Source: Apoderus coryli (lineage: Eukaryota > Arthropoda > Insecta > Coleoptera > Attelabidae). From it: DNA of 64,000 bases. The position numbers and the translations under genes are program-made. The notes beneath the pieces are model-generated. The model was given only the letters and a program-made list of their open reading frames with translations, searched no databases and was not told where the DNA came from. The stretch covers positions 9,282,869 to 9,346,868 of the forward strand of contig OU452209.1 in NCBI GenBank assembly GCA_911728435.2, given 5' to 3'. Each line of letters begins with the position of its first letter. The first letter of the stretch is position 1. Positions 1 to 13,000 of the stretch are shown piece after piece.

Positions 1-240
1 GACCGTAACAAATTAAAGAAATACATTTTTGATTCACCCCGTATATAAATTTGAGTTTATAGTTTAACTTTCACAGAAAACTTGAATTGAAATCTAAAGA
101 AATCAAAAAATTCTTCAATATATTACTTTTTTGTCCAAAATAATGAAATACATTTTTGACTCATCCCGTATATAAATCTAAAGCCTATGCTAAAAATTTC
201 TCTTTTAAAGAAAATATTACTTTTTTGTTATTGAAAAATT
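1..240 (+). repeat. End of a truncated ~130 bp satellite array
   Basis: The window opens inside a satellite array. Two partial monomers are visible, each ending in a GATTCACCCCGTATAT-like box (near 30-50 and 155-175). They are followed by the array end module AAAGCCTATGCTAAAAATTT, which recurs at the 3' edge of the arrays from 7.8 kb onward. These monomers are more diverged than those of the main arrays. Confidence 0.8.
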
Positions 241-1552
241 TTATACTAAATACCTACTATAAATATATTAGTTAGGTATTTTAAATCTGCTAGCCTAAAA
301 ATGGCTGCCTATAATATGATTATCATCATTTTATAAACCTACCACATCTGTCTATTTGAAAATCGTTGGTGTTAAATTAACGTTAACGTTAATAGGGGCG
401 GACGTTAATTTTAGGACTATCTGTCTATCTATTTTGGCTTCGTTGGTTTGTCATAATTTGGCAGAATTTTTTTCTGACGTTAGTGTCACTTATTTTTGTT
501 TGGTTGACACTTCTAAATAGGTTATATTATGGGGCTTGGAGGTTAAAAATAAAGTAGTAGTATGCATTGTAACTATATTTGATAAAAATAAACTGTGCTG
601 GCTGTATCCTACTGAGAAAGGGCAAGAGGCCAATAATAGTTAGTACTCGCTTAGGCGGTAACTTAAAAAAAAAAACGAAATAACTTGAAGCATTCAAAAT
701 ATGGACCTACAGGCAAGAGACAGAAATCAATTTGGAAATGGAAATTTGGTGGCCAACATCCGCTAATAATAATAATACGTGGTGTATAAAATAAAAAGTG
801 TAGTTAAGTCTATATTGATTTGTTGTTTTTACGATTTATAATTTTTGTGTATTTAAATAAAGACATGATAAGTATATGCAGCTGGTTTTCTATCGAAAAA
901 TAAGTATAGTAACTTAATTTTAGTTAGTTAACTACTTACTATTTACACAGAATATTACTTATTCTGTGCTATTTATATGAATATACATAATGGCTATACT
1001 TACTTAAAGACTTAAACTTAACAAAATTACGTACCTATTTTGTTTCATTGAATGTTTTTGGTACATCCAGGATGTCTGTAATTACTTTTTGAACAAAAAC
1101 AGACATAAGTAGGTATTCGGCAGCTAGTAATATGTGAAAGTAGGTACCTACAACCAATAGGTTCACCTGAAGTAACGTTTAATTTAGTTTCAAGCAAATC
1201 TAAATAATAATAATAGGTAATAATAATAGAAAATTTAATTAGATAGCTTTTCCTCGGTACAGTAGGTATAACTTGAAAAATGGATTCAAGTTTGCTCTAA
1301 ACTAAGAAATAAAACACTTAGATATTGTTATTGAAATAAATCTAATGTCCATTGAGTAAGAATAGTTTAAAGTCGATAGGTATTAAATTCTTGTTATGGT
1401 TCTTGTAAAGTTTTTATTGAGTATAGATGCTTTTCAGTGGTGGTTAGAGATTCAGACGTCTATCTGGTAGTTTGAGGAGTGCCTTCGTATGCTGAAAAGG
1501 TGTATATGGTAAGATTTAATTGTGATAATATGTTGTAAATATTTTACCTAGC
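241..1552. other. AT-rich spacer, no gene seen
   Basis: No coding region is supportable. The stretch contains TAGGTACCTAC-like short motifs and an ATAATAATAATA microsatellite. The segment around 1173-1220 (GTTTCAAGCAAATCTAAATA) is recognisably related to 25,612-25,665, so at least part of it is a dispersed or duplicated repeat and not unique DNA. Confidence 0.5.
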
Positions 1553-3213
1553 ATTATTATTGTATACATTAATATTGGGTGAAATAAACACTACTACTAC
1601 CACTACTTATAAAAAAATATAAATGCAAAATTATAAATGGTTTTCTCTCAGTGACTGAATACTTGGAATACCACGTTAATACCATCCAGTACATTATGTG
1701 CTTGATTTCAAAACAATTTCTGCTATTTTGGGTTATTCTTCTTTGATCTAAAACACGACAAATGAATTTTTAGACTACTTATGTTAAATAAATATGTTAG
1801 ACAATTATCACCTTTTCAACTCTAGCAGAATATAACTTCAGAAACCTTTATTGATTCGAAAGCTATCTTAAACCTTGTTTACCATTTCAAGTCGCTTGCT
1901 TCCGATTACATAATATTCATTTTCTTTTGGAAACATTATTAGTTGTACCCATGTTTCTATTTCGTGTACGTACCTAATTGATTAGTTAGTATAAAATATT
2001 TTATATTATGCTGCTTCTATGATAAAAATACTTACATTTGATCCGGTAATGCTTAATTTATGTAGGTGTTTATAGGCAGCAACCACTAATAGATGTTTAC
2101 AATATAAACTAAGATGTTCGGTAGGTAGAAATAATATGTATTAGGTATTAAAAGATTATAGTTATCGTACAATTACTAATGTTAGAATGATTTTAAGCAA
2201 ATGTTTCTATTTTAATACACATTTTTTAATTAATTAGGTATAATTTATTTTTTAATTTCAAAATGCCACTTGTCATAATTGTCACTGCAATAATAGTTCA
2301 TCTATATTGTTGCTTTGTTGTCAGATTGATTTTGACCTAGTATATAAAATATGTAATAATATTTATCGGGAAGAATATTTTCGTGAAAGTGAATTGAAAG
2401 TAAAGTTTTTGTGAAAGAAATTTGAAAATAAAGTTTGGATAATTTAAGTTTGTGGTTAAATAGGTATTTGAAGTTGTTTTGAGTGTATAAATTGAATTCA
2501 GATTGATTACGCTATTGCGGAAAGATATTAGTAGATTGAATTTTTCAAATAAAGTGTGGCAACGGCGCTTTTCGAAATTTTCCTTAGATGTTGCCAGATT
2601 TTGAATAAATTGAATTGAATGAAATATCATTAATATTGATTTTTTTCGACAAAGAAATTATTTTAACAAAAATAAAATAAAATAAAGTTGGGGAAATTGA
2701 GTTTATGTTTAAATTAGCATATTCACGTGTTTCGGTTGTAAACAGATTTCGGATTAATTACGCTATTGCAGAAATAATAAGTACGAGGTGTAGGATAGAG
2801 ATAATTTGAAAGACATTCTGGCAGCCTTGCATTGTAAGTTGGTATGTTGTTTAAGCGAGTAGATTCCATAAGAATAACACACAAATCTGTTTTATTTTCT
2901 ACTGAGTTTACTTTAATGAAAAATGTGACGATTTGGGAACTATTTTAAAAATGTTTCCCTTCAAAGGAGCCTCACCAAAAGTAGCCTACCCCCTATTCTC
3001 AATATTTAACTGTATGTTAAAACACATGGCATATTTTACACTTGTTTTGATTGTCAGAAATCTGTGCCCAACTTTATCCTGTTTTCGTTCAAGATTAGAG
3101 TGAGTAAGGGCTTACACAGTTTATATATATACAAGAAATCCCTTTGGGATTTCCCAGTCGTTTTGTGGTAGTCTTATCTATGACAAAAGTCTTGAGTGTT
3201 ATAAAAAAAAACT
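1553..3213 (+). repeat. Diverged macro-repeat spacer, copy 1
   Basis: This segment is duplicated at 4041-5883. Shared landmarks include TGTATACATTAATATTGGG (1561 and 4049), a TATAAAATATTTTATATTAT block, a segment starting GTACGAGGTGTAGGATAGAG, and a terminal hairpin GAAATCCCTTTGGGATTTC at 3135-3153. It also carries the AAAGTGTGGCAAC core (2551) found in every later spacer. It is therefore an older relative of the spacers between the satellite arrays. Small open frames inside it are not conserved between the two copies and I do not call them genes. Confidence 0.7.
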
Positions 3214-4040
3214 GAAAATATGGGTTGAAAACCTAATCACAAAAATAGAATTACATTTGAGACACGCTGTATATAAATAAATTTTATGACACCACTCTAA
3301 CAAACTAAGAAAACTCAAAGTAAAATTTGAATTTTCTCTGTCATAATAATAAATAATTTTTCCTAAAAATGATTTCACCCTGTATAAAAAAATTTATGAA
3401 ACCATTCTAACATACTACAAAAAATCAAAAGTTTTCTAACTTTTTTGTTTCGCTCTAAAAAATTTAAGCGTTGCAAAACTAATATATTTTTCTGTATGAC
3501 CCTGTATATGGTTTTTTTAATTTATTCTACACTTAACCACAGTATATTTAATATTTACGATGACTTCACGTTTTTGCTACAGCTGATTATTTAAAGAATC
3601 AAAAACACTATCGACAGTTTTATTACCTTACACCTCTAGTTCACATGTTTTTATTTTTTGTATGTTGGTAACATTGACTTTTGTTATCTATCAAAGTCTA
3701 TAGGCATTAGCATTTTTCTTCGTTGACAATTAACTGAAAAAGTTATGTTGAAAATGAGTGGCAATTACCCCTATCACATCAGTTCAAGTGAACATAGAAG
3801 TGATGCAAAGCTGTGCTAATTTAATAGACTTTGCCTCGCCTCACAATTGTTCTACTCCCTGGTTTTCAAGAATAGCTGCCCAGCTGATCTAGGTAGTATC
3901 CTTCTACGTAAATATCAGTTAGGTTCAACTGAGCGACAGTTGAACGTACCATATCAATTCAAGTGAATAGCGATAAGTGAATATTTATTTGAAAAACAAC
4001 AAACTGTAATAACTTTTATGTTACGACTTATTATTACTTA
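3214..4040. repeat. Degenerate satellite remnants and AT-rich DNA
   Basis: Positions 3240-3540 hold badly decayed satellite monomers, with three CxCxCTGTATA-type boxes about 120-130 bp apart (near 3260, 3375 and 3500) and an AAACTTTTTTGTTTC-like context. The rest up to 4040 is AT-rich with no recognisable gene or element. This looks like an old array that escaped the homogenisation seen further right. Confidence 0.5.
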
Positions 4041-5883
4041 TTATTATTGTATACATTAATATTGGGTGAAATAAACACTACTACTACTACTTATAAAAAA
4101 ATATATAAATGCAAAATTATAAATGGTTTTCTCTCATTGACTGAATACTTGGAATACCACGTTAATACCATCCAGTACATTATGTGCTTGTTTTCAAAAC
4201 AATTTCTGCTATTTTGGGTTATTCTTCTTTGTTCTAAAACACGACAAATGAATTTTTAGACTACTTATGTTAAATAAATATGTGAGACAATTATCACCTT
4301 TTCAACTCTCGCAGAATTTATCTTCAGAAACCTTTATTGATTCGAAAACTATCTTAAACCTTGTTTACCATGTCAAGTCGCTACATTAATTTGATCGTTT
4401 TGAAATAATATTAATTTTCTTTTGGAAACATTATTAGTTGTACCCATGTTTCTATTTCGTGTAGATACCTAATTGATTAGTATAAAATATTTTATATTAT
4501 GCTGCTTCTATGATAAAAATACTTTCTCTAAATAAAAGTTTCTTTCCACAGAATAAGGAATGTATTATTCTGTGCTTTATGGTAAGTCGTTTTTGTTTAC
4601 CAATGTGGAGATTAGGAGATACCTAAGTAGTATGTGGTATAATATGTAGGTACGTACCTAGGAACATAAACAAATCTAGTTGAAATACCTTTAAATCAAC
4701 ATAAAAAGTATTGTATTTTAAAGTACTTACGTAAGAAAGCTTATATAGCCTTTTCTAGTGTTTGTTTACGTACGTGTAATATGTTTAACCTATTATAGGT
4801 ACATCAAAAATCGAATTTTGGCTAGAAATAAACATTAGGTATTAATAGAATATAATTACCGTGTACAATAACCAATATTAGAATGAATTTTATTATGTTT
4901 TTTCTATTTTCAAACAAATTAAAAGAATTTATTTATATTTTATTTCGAAATGACACTTGTCATAATTGTCATACAGCAAATATTAGCTCTTTAGTTCCTT
5001 GGTTGTCAGATTTATTTTTTCTTAGTATATAAAATATGTAATATATATTTTAGGGGAGAATATTTTCTTAAAAGTGGATTTGAAACTAATGTTTTCATGA
5101 AAGAAAATTTAAAATAAAGATTGGCCAATTTAAGTTTGTGGTTAATTAACTTGTGTTGGGTATGTAAATTGAATTGGGATTGATTGATTTTGGTATTTTA
5201 CGCCAATAATGATATATTGAATAAAGTGTGGCAACCGCGACTTTCGCAATTTTTGTAGGTTGTTGTCACGTTTTGAAAGAATTGAATGGAATGACATATA
5301 AATAATATGGATTTTTTTCCACAACGAAATTATTTTAGCAAAGGTAAAATAAAATAAACTTGGGGAAATTAAGATTATATTTAACTAACCATCTGCAGGT
5401 GTGTCGGGTCTCAATAGGTTTCAGTTTAATTAAGCTATTGCGCGAATAATAAGTACGAGGTGTAGGATAGAGATAATTTGAAAGACATTCTGGCAGCAAA
5501 GCATTGTAAGTTGGTATGTTGTTTAATCGAGTGGATTCCATAAGAATAGCACACAAATCTGTTTTCTTTTCTACTGACTTTACTTTAATGAAAAATGTGA
5601 CGATTTGGAAACTATTTTAAAAATGTTTCGCTTCAAAGGAGCCTCACCAAAAGTAGCCTATTCCCGATTCTCAATATTTAACTGTATGTTAAAAGACATG
5701 GCATATTTTACACTTGTTTTGATTGTCAGAAATCTGTGCCCAACTTTATCCTGTTTTCGTTCAAGATTAGAGTGAATAAGGGCTCTCACAGTTTATATTA
5801 GTTGACAAGAAATCCCTTCGGGATTTCCCAGTCGTTGTGTGGTAGTTTTATCTATGAAAAAAGTCATTGAGGGTTATAAAAAA
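4041..5883 (+). repeat. Diverged macro-repeat spacer, copy 2
   Basis: This is the second copy of the segment at 1553-3213. The offset drifts from about 2488 bp at the left to about 2674 bp at the right, so indels separate the copies. It contains the AAAGTGTGGCAACCGCG core at 5223 and ends with the hairpin GAAATCCCTTCGGGATTTC at 5809-5827. It runs straight into the A-run tract and first large satellite array, so it occupies the structural place of a spacer. Confidence 0.7.
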
Positions 5884-6122
5884 ATGAAAAAAAAAAAATA
5901 AAAAAAAAATTTCAAGGGAAAATAAATGTGTCAAAAAAAAAATTAAAGAAAAAAAAATTAAAAAAAAAAAAATTAAAAAAAAAAAATTTTGAAAAAAAAA
6001 AATAAAAAAAAAAAAAAAAAATTATTAAAAAAAAAAATATAAAAAAAAAAAATTTAAAAAAAAAAAAAATCGAAAAAAAAAATTAAAAAAAAAAAAAAAT
6101 AAAAAAAAAAAAATTACAAAAA
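5876..6122 (+). repeat. A-run tract preceding satellite array 1
   Basis: This is nearly pure A interrupted every ~9-14 bases by TT, TTT, TTTTG or TTTC. The same kind of tract sits between hairpin and array head in the later macro-units. Phased A-runs are a known cause of intrinsic DNA curvature. Whether this tract bends is an inference; it could also be simple slippage. Lysine-rich open frames through such tracts are artefacts. Confidence 0.8.
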
Positions 6123-7861
6123 AGTATTGCCAGAGCTGAAAATCTGAAAATGTTTCTATCTATTATTGAAAATAAATAGAAACATTTTTGAGTTACCCCG
6201 TAGAAAACCTCTAGGAGCATATAGTTTAACTTTCAAAAAATCTTGATTTGAAATCTAAAGAAATCAAAAAATTATTCAAAATATTTCACTTTAACAAAAT
6301 AAAGAAATACATTTTTGATTCACCCTGTATATAAATTTGAGCTTATAGTTTAACTTTCAAAAAATCTTGATTTGAAATCTAAAGAAATCAAAAAGTTATT
6401 CAAAATATTACTATTTCACCTAAACAAAATAAAGAAATACATTTTTGATTCACCCTGTATATAAATTTGAGCTTATAGTTTAACTTTCAAAAAATCTTGA
6501 TTTGAAATCTAAAGAAATCAAAAAGTTATTCAAAATATTACTATTTCACCTAAACAAAATAAAGAAATACATTTTTGATTCACCCTATATATAAATTTGA
6601 GCTTATAGTTTAACTTTAAAAAAATCTTGATTTGAAATCTAAAGAAATCAAAAAGTTATTCAAAATATTACTATTTCACCTAAACAAAATAAAGAAATAC
6701 ATTTTTGATTCACCCTGTATATAAATTTGAGCTTATAGTTTAACTTTCAAAAAATCTTGATTTGAAATCTAAAGAAATCAAAAAGTTATTCAAAATATTA
6801 CTATTTCACCTTAACAAAATAAAGAAATAGATTTTTGATTCACCCTGTATATAAATTTGAGCTTATAGTTTAACTTTCAAAGAAATCTTGAATTGAAACC
6901 CAAAGAAATCAAAAAATTATTCAAAATATTACTATTTCACCTTAACAAAATAAAGAAATACCTTTTTGATTCACCCTGTATATAAATTTGAGCTTATAGT
7001 TTAACTTTCAAAAAATCTTAATTTGAAATCTAAAGAAATCAAAAAATTATTCAAAATATTACTATTTCACCTTAACAAAATAAAGAAATACATTTTTGAT
7101 TCACCCTGTATATAAATTTGAGCTTATAGTTTAACTTTTAAAAAAATCTTGATTTGAAATCTAAAGAAATCAAAAAATTATTCAAAATATTTCACCTTAA
7201 CAAAATAAAGAAATACATTTTTGATTCACCCTGTATATAAATTTGAGCTTATAGTTTAACTTTCAAAAAATCTTGATTTGAAATCTAAAGAAATCAAAAA
7301 ATAATTCAAAATATTACTATTTCACCTTAACAAAATAAAGAAATACATTTTTGATTCACCCTGTATATAAATTTGAGCTTATAGTTTAACTTTTAAAAAA
7401 ATCTTGATTTGAAATCTAAAGAAATCAAAAAATTATTCAAAATATTTCACCTTAACAAAATAAAGAAATACATTTTTGATTCACCCTGTATATAAATTTG
7501 AGCTTATAGTTTAACTTTCAAAAAATCTTGATTTGAAATCTAAAGAAATCAAAAAATTATTCGAAATATTACTATTTCACCTTAACAAAATAAAGAAATA
7601 CATTTTTGATTCACCCTATATATAAATTTGAGCTTATAGTTTAACTTTCAAAAAATCTTGATTTGAAATCTAAAGAAATCAAAAAATTATTCAAAATATT
7701 ACTATTTCACCTTAACAAAATAAAGAAATACATTTTTGATTCACCCTGTATATAAATTTGAGCTTATAGTTTAACTTTCAAAAAATCTTGATTTGAAATC
7801 TAAAGAAATCAAAAAGTTATTCAAAATATTACTATTTCACCTAAACAAAATAAAGAAATAA
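6123..7861 (+). repeat. Satellite array 1, ~130 bp monomer
   Basis: A ~90 bp head (TATTGCCAGAGCTGAAAATC, then a CCCCGTAGAAAACC box) is followed by about 13 head-to-tail monomers. Measured spacing of the CACCCTGTATAT box is 130, 130, 130, 130, 131 and 130 bp in the first half. Shorter ~124 bp monomers lacking TTACTA appear from 7180. Monomers are nearly identical apart from a few variant sites, such as GAACTTGAA-type versus TTGATTTGA-type. Confidence 0.95.
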
Positions 7862-8190
7862 ATTTAAAGCCTATGCTAAAAATTTCTCTTTTAAAGAAAA
7901 TAAAAAGTCACTTATCGCTGTTAAGGTTCTGCAGCATGTCTAAAAGTCTTAAAAAAATAGAGAAATACATTTTTGATTCACCCCGTATATACATTTCTAT
8001 ACATTTAAAATTTCTTAAATGTGGGATAATTAATGTTGTTTTTGTATCACCCTGTACATGGTGCTTATTAATGAAAAATGTTTTTGGACCTAAAAAAAAA
8101 TCAAGAAAAAAAAATTATATTAATTAAAAAAAAGTATTGCAGAGCTGAAAATCTGAAAATGTTTCTATTAAAATAAGGAAATCCCTGTAT
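7862..8190 (+). repeat. Array end module, copy 1
   Basis: The module starts with TTTAAAGCCTATGCTAAAAA and contains one more satellite-like box (GATTCACCCCGTATATACAT) and a second box near CACCCTGTACATGG. It recurs at 13,001, 16,647, 20,911, 39,371 and 46,620, and in shorter forms elsewhere. The ~70-110 codon open frames on both strands exist only because the repeat copies are nearly identical, and they run through satellite sequence. Confidence 0.85.
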
Positions 8191-9290
8191 ATACTGAAAC
8201 TCATCAAAAACATCAAATTTTTTACTTTAGACAAAATTAAAGAGCATCGAAAAGTGTCTTATTCCATAGAAGAGGTTATGCAACCGTAAATACCATAATG
8301 ATGTGTTGGAGGTTGCATAAGCATAAGATATTAAATAAAGGTCATTGATTGGTTGTAATTATTGAAATTGTAGCCCGTCTTCACATAACTCAACTCCTCC
8401 CACTTCAATGATATCTCTGCACATTAACGGGTTCATTGAACTTTATTGCATTATTATTGAAATTGTAACCTTTCTGGTGGGAATAAATTTTACTACTCTG
8501 CCAGATTTAGTTCATGTGAATAGCAGTAAAATAAAAATAAGTATAAATTATTAGTTTTTTTACATAAAATAATGTTTCAATATTTGTTATATTATTGTGG
8601 GAGTTGCGTAAATTAAATTTGTTGGAAAATTAAGTATCTAATCATATTCCATGTGTAAATATATTGCGTGAAACTATGAGGAATATGTTTATGATGAAAG
8701 TGTTCAAATAAAGTGTGGCAACCGCGATTTTCGCAATTTTTCTAGGTTGTTGATGTACGAAGTGTCGAAGAATTTCCAACATTTTTAGTTTACAATTAAA
8801 AATGTAATAAAGGGCCGTACCATACCGTAAAAGTGCACTCCCGTGTTTAGAACAGTGCCTAGTATAAATCAAAATGCTTTTATTGTATGTGTGGATGCTG
8901 CAAAAAGGTAAATTTATTGATTTAGTAGTAGCATTTTTTGCAGTTTTGTACTGTTGTTTTCTTGAATTTCCTCGTAGAAAAAGTTATTCACTTCCTTCTC
9001 ACACTTTAATTACGTGTCTGCAGAGGTGAATAAATTATTAAAATACATAATTTTAATGCATTCAATCAGCTTTTATAAGTAGCCTATTCTATTGTGCAAA
9101 AAATAAAGTTTCTATATCAATAAAGCTGGGGCCACGCCTCCGGCGTGGCTAGATGCCAAATCGGCCACACTTTTGGCCTTTTTTTCCCACTTTTCGACAA
9201 AGACGCGAAGGTCACTCGTTATTATATACAAGAAATCCCTTCGGGATTTCCCAGTCGTTGTGTGGTAGTTTTATCTATAAAAAAAGTCAT
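8191..9290 (+). repeat. Macro-repeat spacer 1 (type I hairpins)
   Basis: The spacer runs from TACTTTAGACAAAATTAAAG through GAGGTTGCATAAGCATAAG to the AAAGTGTGGCAACCGCG core (8710), then to a hairpin cluster at 9131-9250. No coding region is credible. Related spacers occur at about 13.3, 17.0, 21.3, 30.6, 35.1, 38.8, 39.7, 44.0 and 47.0 kb. Confidence 0.85.
9131..9250 (+). promoter_or_regulatory. Three-hairpin cluster, type I
   Basis: Three short perfect inverted repeats lie within 120 bp. H1 is GCCACGCCTCCGGCGTGGC (9131-9149). H3 is GGCCACACTTTTGGCC (9163-9178), followed by a run of seven T. H2 is GAAATCCCTTCGGGATTTC (9232-9250). In other units the stems of H1 and H3 change on both arms together. 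The role is unknown; a structured RNA, a replication or transposition signal, or an element end are all possible. Confidence 0.6.
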
Positions 9291-9467
9291 TGAGGGGGCA
9301 AAAAAAATGAAAAAAAAAATCAAAAAAAAAAAATTTCAAGGAAAAAAATGTTTCTATTATTAAAAAAAAATTAAAAAAAAAAAATTAAAAAAAAAAAATT
9401 TAAAAAAAAAAAATTTCAAAAAAAAAAAATTTAAAAAAAAAATAATTCAAAAATTAATTAAAAAAAA
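9291..9467 (+). repeat. A-run tract preceding array 2
   Basis: A-runs of 8-11 bases are separated by TT, TTT or TTTC. The tract begins just after AAAGTCATTGAGGG and ends at the array head. Confidence 0.75.
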
Positions 9468-12400
9468 GTATTGCCAGAGCTGAAAATCTGAAAATGTTTC
9501 TATCTATTATTGAAAATAAATAGAAACATTTTTGAGTTACCCCGTAGAAAACCTCTAGGAGCATATAGTTTAACTTTCAAAGAAATCTTGAATTGAAACC
9601 CAAAGAAATCAAAAAATTATTCAAAATATTACTATTTCACCTTAACAAAATAAAGAAATACATTTTTGATTCACCCTGTATATAAATTTGAGCTTATAGT
9701 TTAACTTTCAAAGAAATCTTGATTTGAAATCTAAAGAAATCAAAAAATTATTCAAAATATTACTATTTCGCCTTAACAAAATAAAGAAATACATTTTTGA
9801 TTCACCCTGTATATAAATTTGAGCTTATAGTTTAACTTTCAAAAAATCTTGATTTGAAATCTAAAGAAATCAAAAAATTATTCAAAATATTACTATTTCA
9901 CCTTAACAAAATAAAGAAATACATTTTTGATTCACCCTGTATATAAATTTGAGCTTATAGTTTAACTTTTAAAAAAATCTTGATTTGAAATCTAAAGAAA
10001 TCAAAAAATTATTCAAAATATTACTATTTCACCTAAACAAAATAAAGAAATACATTTTTGATTCACCCTGTATATAAATTTGAGCTTATAGTTTAACTTT
10101 CACAGAAAACTTAATTTCAAATCTAAAGAAATCAAAATATAATTCAAAATATTACTATTTCACCTAAACTTGATTTGAAATCTAAAGAAATCAAAAAATT
10201 ATTCAAAATATTTCACTTTAACAAAATAAAGAAATACATTTTTGATTCACCCTGTATACAAATTTGAGCTTATAGTTTAACTTTCAAAAAATCTTGATTT
10301 GAAATCTAAAGAAATCAAAAAGTTATTCAAAATATTACTATTTCACCTAAACAAAATAAAGAAATACATTTTTGATTCACCCTGTATATAAATTTGAGCT
10401 TATAGTTTAACTTTCAAAAAATCTTGATTTGAAATCTAAAGAAATCAAAAAGATATTCAAAATATTACTATTTCACCTAAACAAAATAAAGAAATACATT
10501 TTTGATTCACCCTGTATATAAATTTGAGCTTATAGTTTAACTTTTAAAAAAATCTTGATTTGAAATCTAAAGAAATCAAAAAATTATTCAAAATATTTCA
10601 CTTTAACAAAATAAAGAAATACATTTTTGATTCACCCTGTATATAAATTTGAGCTTATAGTTTAACTTTCAAAAAATCTTGATTTGAAATCTAAAGAAAT
10701 CAAAAAGTTATTCAAAATATTACTATTTCACCTAAACAAAATAAAGAAATACATTTTTGATTCACCCTGTATATAAATTTGAGCTTATAGTTTAACTTTC
10801 AAAAAATCTTGATTTGAAATCTAAAGAAATCAAAAAGATATTCAAAATATTTCACCTAAACAAAATAAAGAAATACATTTTTGATTCACCCTGTATATAA
10901 ATTTGAGCTTATAGTTTAACTTTTAAAAAAAAAAATCTTGATTTGAAATCTAAAGAAATCAAAAAATTATTCAAAATATTTCACCTTAACAAAATAAAGA
11001 AATACATTTTTGATTCACCCTGTATATAAATTTGAGCTTATAGTTTAACTTTCAAAAAATCTTGATTTGAAATCTAAAGAAATCAAAAAGTTATTCAAAA
11101 TATTACTATTTCACCTAAACAAAATAAAGAAATACATTTTTGATTCACCCTGTATATAAATTTGAGCTTATAGTTTAACTTTCAAAAAATCTTGATTGGA
11201 AATCTAAAGAAATCAAAAAATTATTCAAAATATTTCACCTTAACAAAATAAAGAAATACATTTTTGATTCACCCTGTATATAAATTTGAGCTTATAGTTT
11301 AACTTTTAAAAAAATCTTGATTTGAAATCTAAAGAAATCAAAAAATTATTCAAAATATTACTATTTCACCTAAACAAAATAAAGAAATACATTTTTGATT
11401 CACCCTGTATATAAATTTGAGCTTATAGTTTAACTTTCACAGAAAACTTAATTTCAAATCTAAAGAAATCAAAATATTATTCAAAATATTACTATTTCAC
11501 CTAAACTTGATTTGAAATCTAAAGAAATCAAAAAATTATTCAAAATATTTCACTTTAACAAAATAAAGAAATACATTTTTGATTCACCCTGTATACAAAT
11601 TTGAGCTTATAGTTTAACTTTCAAAAAATCTTGATTTGAAATCTAAAGAAATCAAAAAGTTATTCAAAATATTACTATTTCACCTAAACAAAATAAAGAA
11701 ATACATTTTTGATTCACCCTGTATATAAATTTGAGCTTATAGTTTAACTTTCAAAAAATCTTGATTTGAAATCTAAAGAAATCAAAAAGATATTCAAAAT
11801 ATTACTATTTCACCTAAACAAAATAAAGAAATACATTTTTGATTCACCCTGTATATAAATTTGAGCTTATAGTTTAACTTTTAAAAAAATCTTGATTTGA
11901 AATCTAAAGAAATCAAAAAATTATTCAAAATATTTCACTTTAACAAAATAAAGAAATACATTTTTGATTCACCCTGTATATAAATTTGAGCTTATAGTTT
12001 AACTTTCAAAAAATCTTGATTTGAAATCTAAAGAAATCAAAAAGTTATTCAAAATATTACTATTTCACCTAAACAAAATAAAGAAATACATTTTTGATTC
12101 ACCCTGTATATAAATTTGAGCTTATAGTTTAACTTTCAAAAAATCTTGATTTGAAATCTAAAGAAATCAAAAAGATATTCAAAATATTTCACCTAAACAA
12201 AATAAAGAAATACATTTTTGATTCACCCTGTATATAAATTTGAGCTTATAGTTTAACTTTTAAAAAAAAAATCTTGATTTGAAATCTAAAGAAATCAAAA
12301 AATTATTCAAAATATTTCACCTTAACAAAATAAAGAAATACATTTTTGATTCACCCTGTATATAAATTTGAGCTTATAGTTTAACTTTCAAAAAATCTTG

Positions 12401-13000
12401 ATTTGAAATCTAAAGAAATCAAAAAGTTATTCAAAATATTACTATTTCACCTAAACAAAATAAAGAAATACATTTTTGATTCACCCTGTATATAAATTTG
12501 AGCTTATAGTTTAACTTTCAAAAAATCTTGATTGGAAATCTAAAGAAATCAAAAAATTATTCAAAATATTTCACCTTAACAAAATAAAGAAATACATTTT
12601 TGATTCACCCTGTATATAAATTTGAGCTTATAGTTTAACTTTTAAAAAAATCTTGATTTGAAATCTAAAGAAATCAAAAAATTATTCAAAATATTACTAT
12701 TTCACCTAAACAAAATAAAGAAATACATTTTTTATTCACCCTGTATATAAATTTGAGCTTATAGTTTAACTTTTAAAAAAATCTTGATTTGAAATCTAAA
12801 GAAATCAAAAAATTATTCAAAATATTTCACTTTAACAAAATAAAGAAATACATTTTTGAATCACCCTGTATATAAATTTGAGCTTATAGTTTAACTTTCA
12901 AAAAATCTTGATTTGAAATCTAAAGAAATCAAAAAGTTAATATTACTATTTCACCTAAACAAAATAAAGAAATACATTTTTGATTCACCCTGTATATAAA
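9468..13000 (+). repeat. Satellite array 2 with a 1337 bp internal duplication
   Basis: About 27 monomers of 124-131 bp make this the longest array in the window. An unusual variant block (CACAGAAAACTTAATTTC, then CACCTAAACTTGATTTG) occurs at 10,101 and again at 11,438. Other marks repeat at the same 1337 bp offset: CCTGTATACA at 10,251 and 11,588, and GATTGGAAATC at 11,194 and 12,530 (1336). A block of about 10-11 monomers was therefore duplicated recently. Confidence 0.95.

Noticed and set aside
7873..8127. Open frame of ~84-100 codons recurring at 7873, 13,011, 16,657, 20,922, 39,381 and 46,630
   Set aside because: It lies in the array end module and runs through satellite monomer sequence. 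Copies agree because the DNA is homogenised, 3' ends differ by frameshifts, and an antisense frame is equally open.
9131..9149. H1 as a Helitron 3' terminal hairpin
   Set aside because: The type I form is followed by CTAG, which would fit a CTRR end, but the type II forms are followed by CTTTG, and no TC 5' end or insertion at an AT dinucleotide can be shown.
9131..9250. Hammerhead or other known self-cleaving ribozyme in the spacer
   Set aside because: I looked for the CTGATGA...GAAA core near the hairpins and did not find it. Other ribozyme classes do not obviously fit.
9145..9363. Frames covering the hairpin region (9145, 14,278, 17,856, 40,641, 44,798, 47,813)
   Set aside because: Two unrelated reading frames are used in type I and type II units, they end in lysine runs from the A-run tract, and the hairpin stems force the residues. 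Not protein coding.
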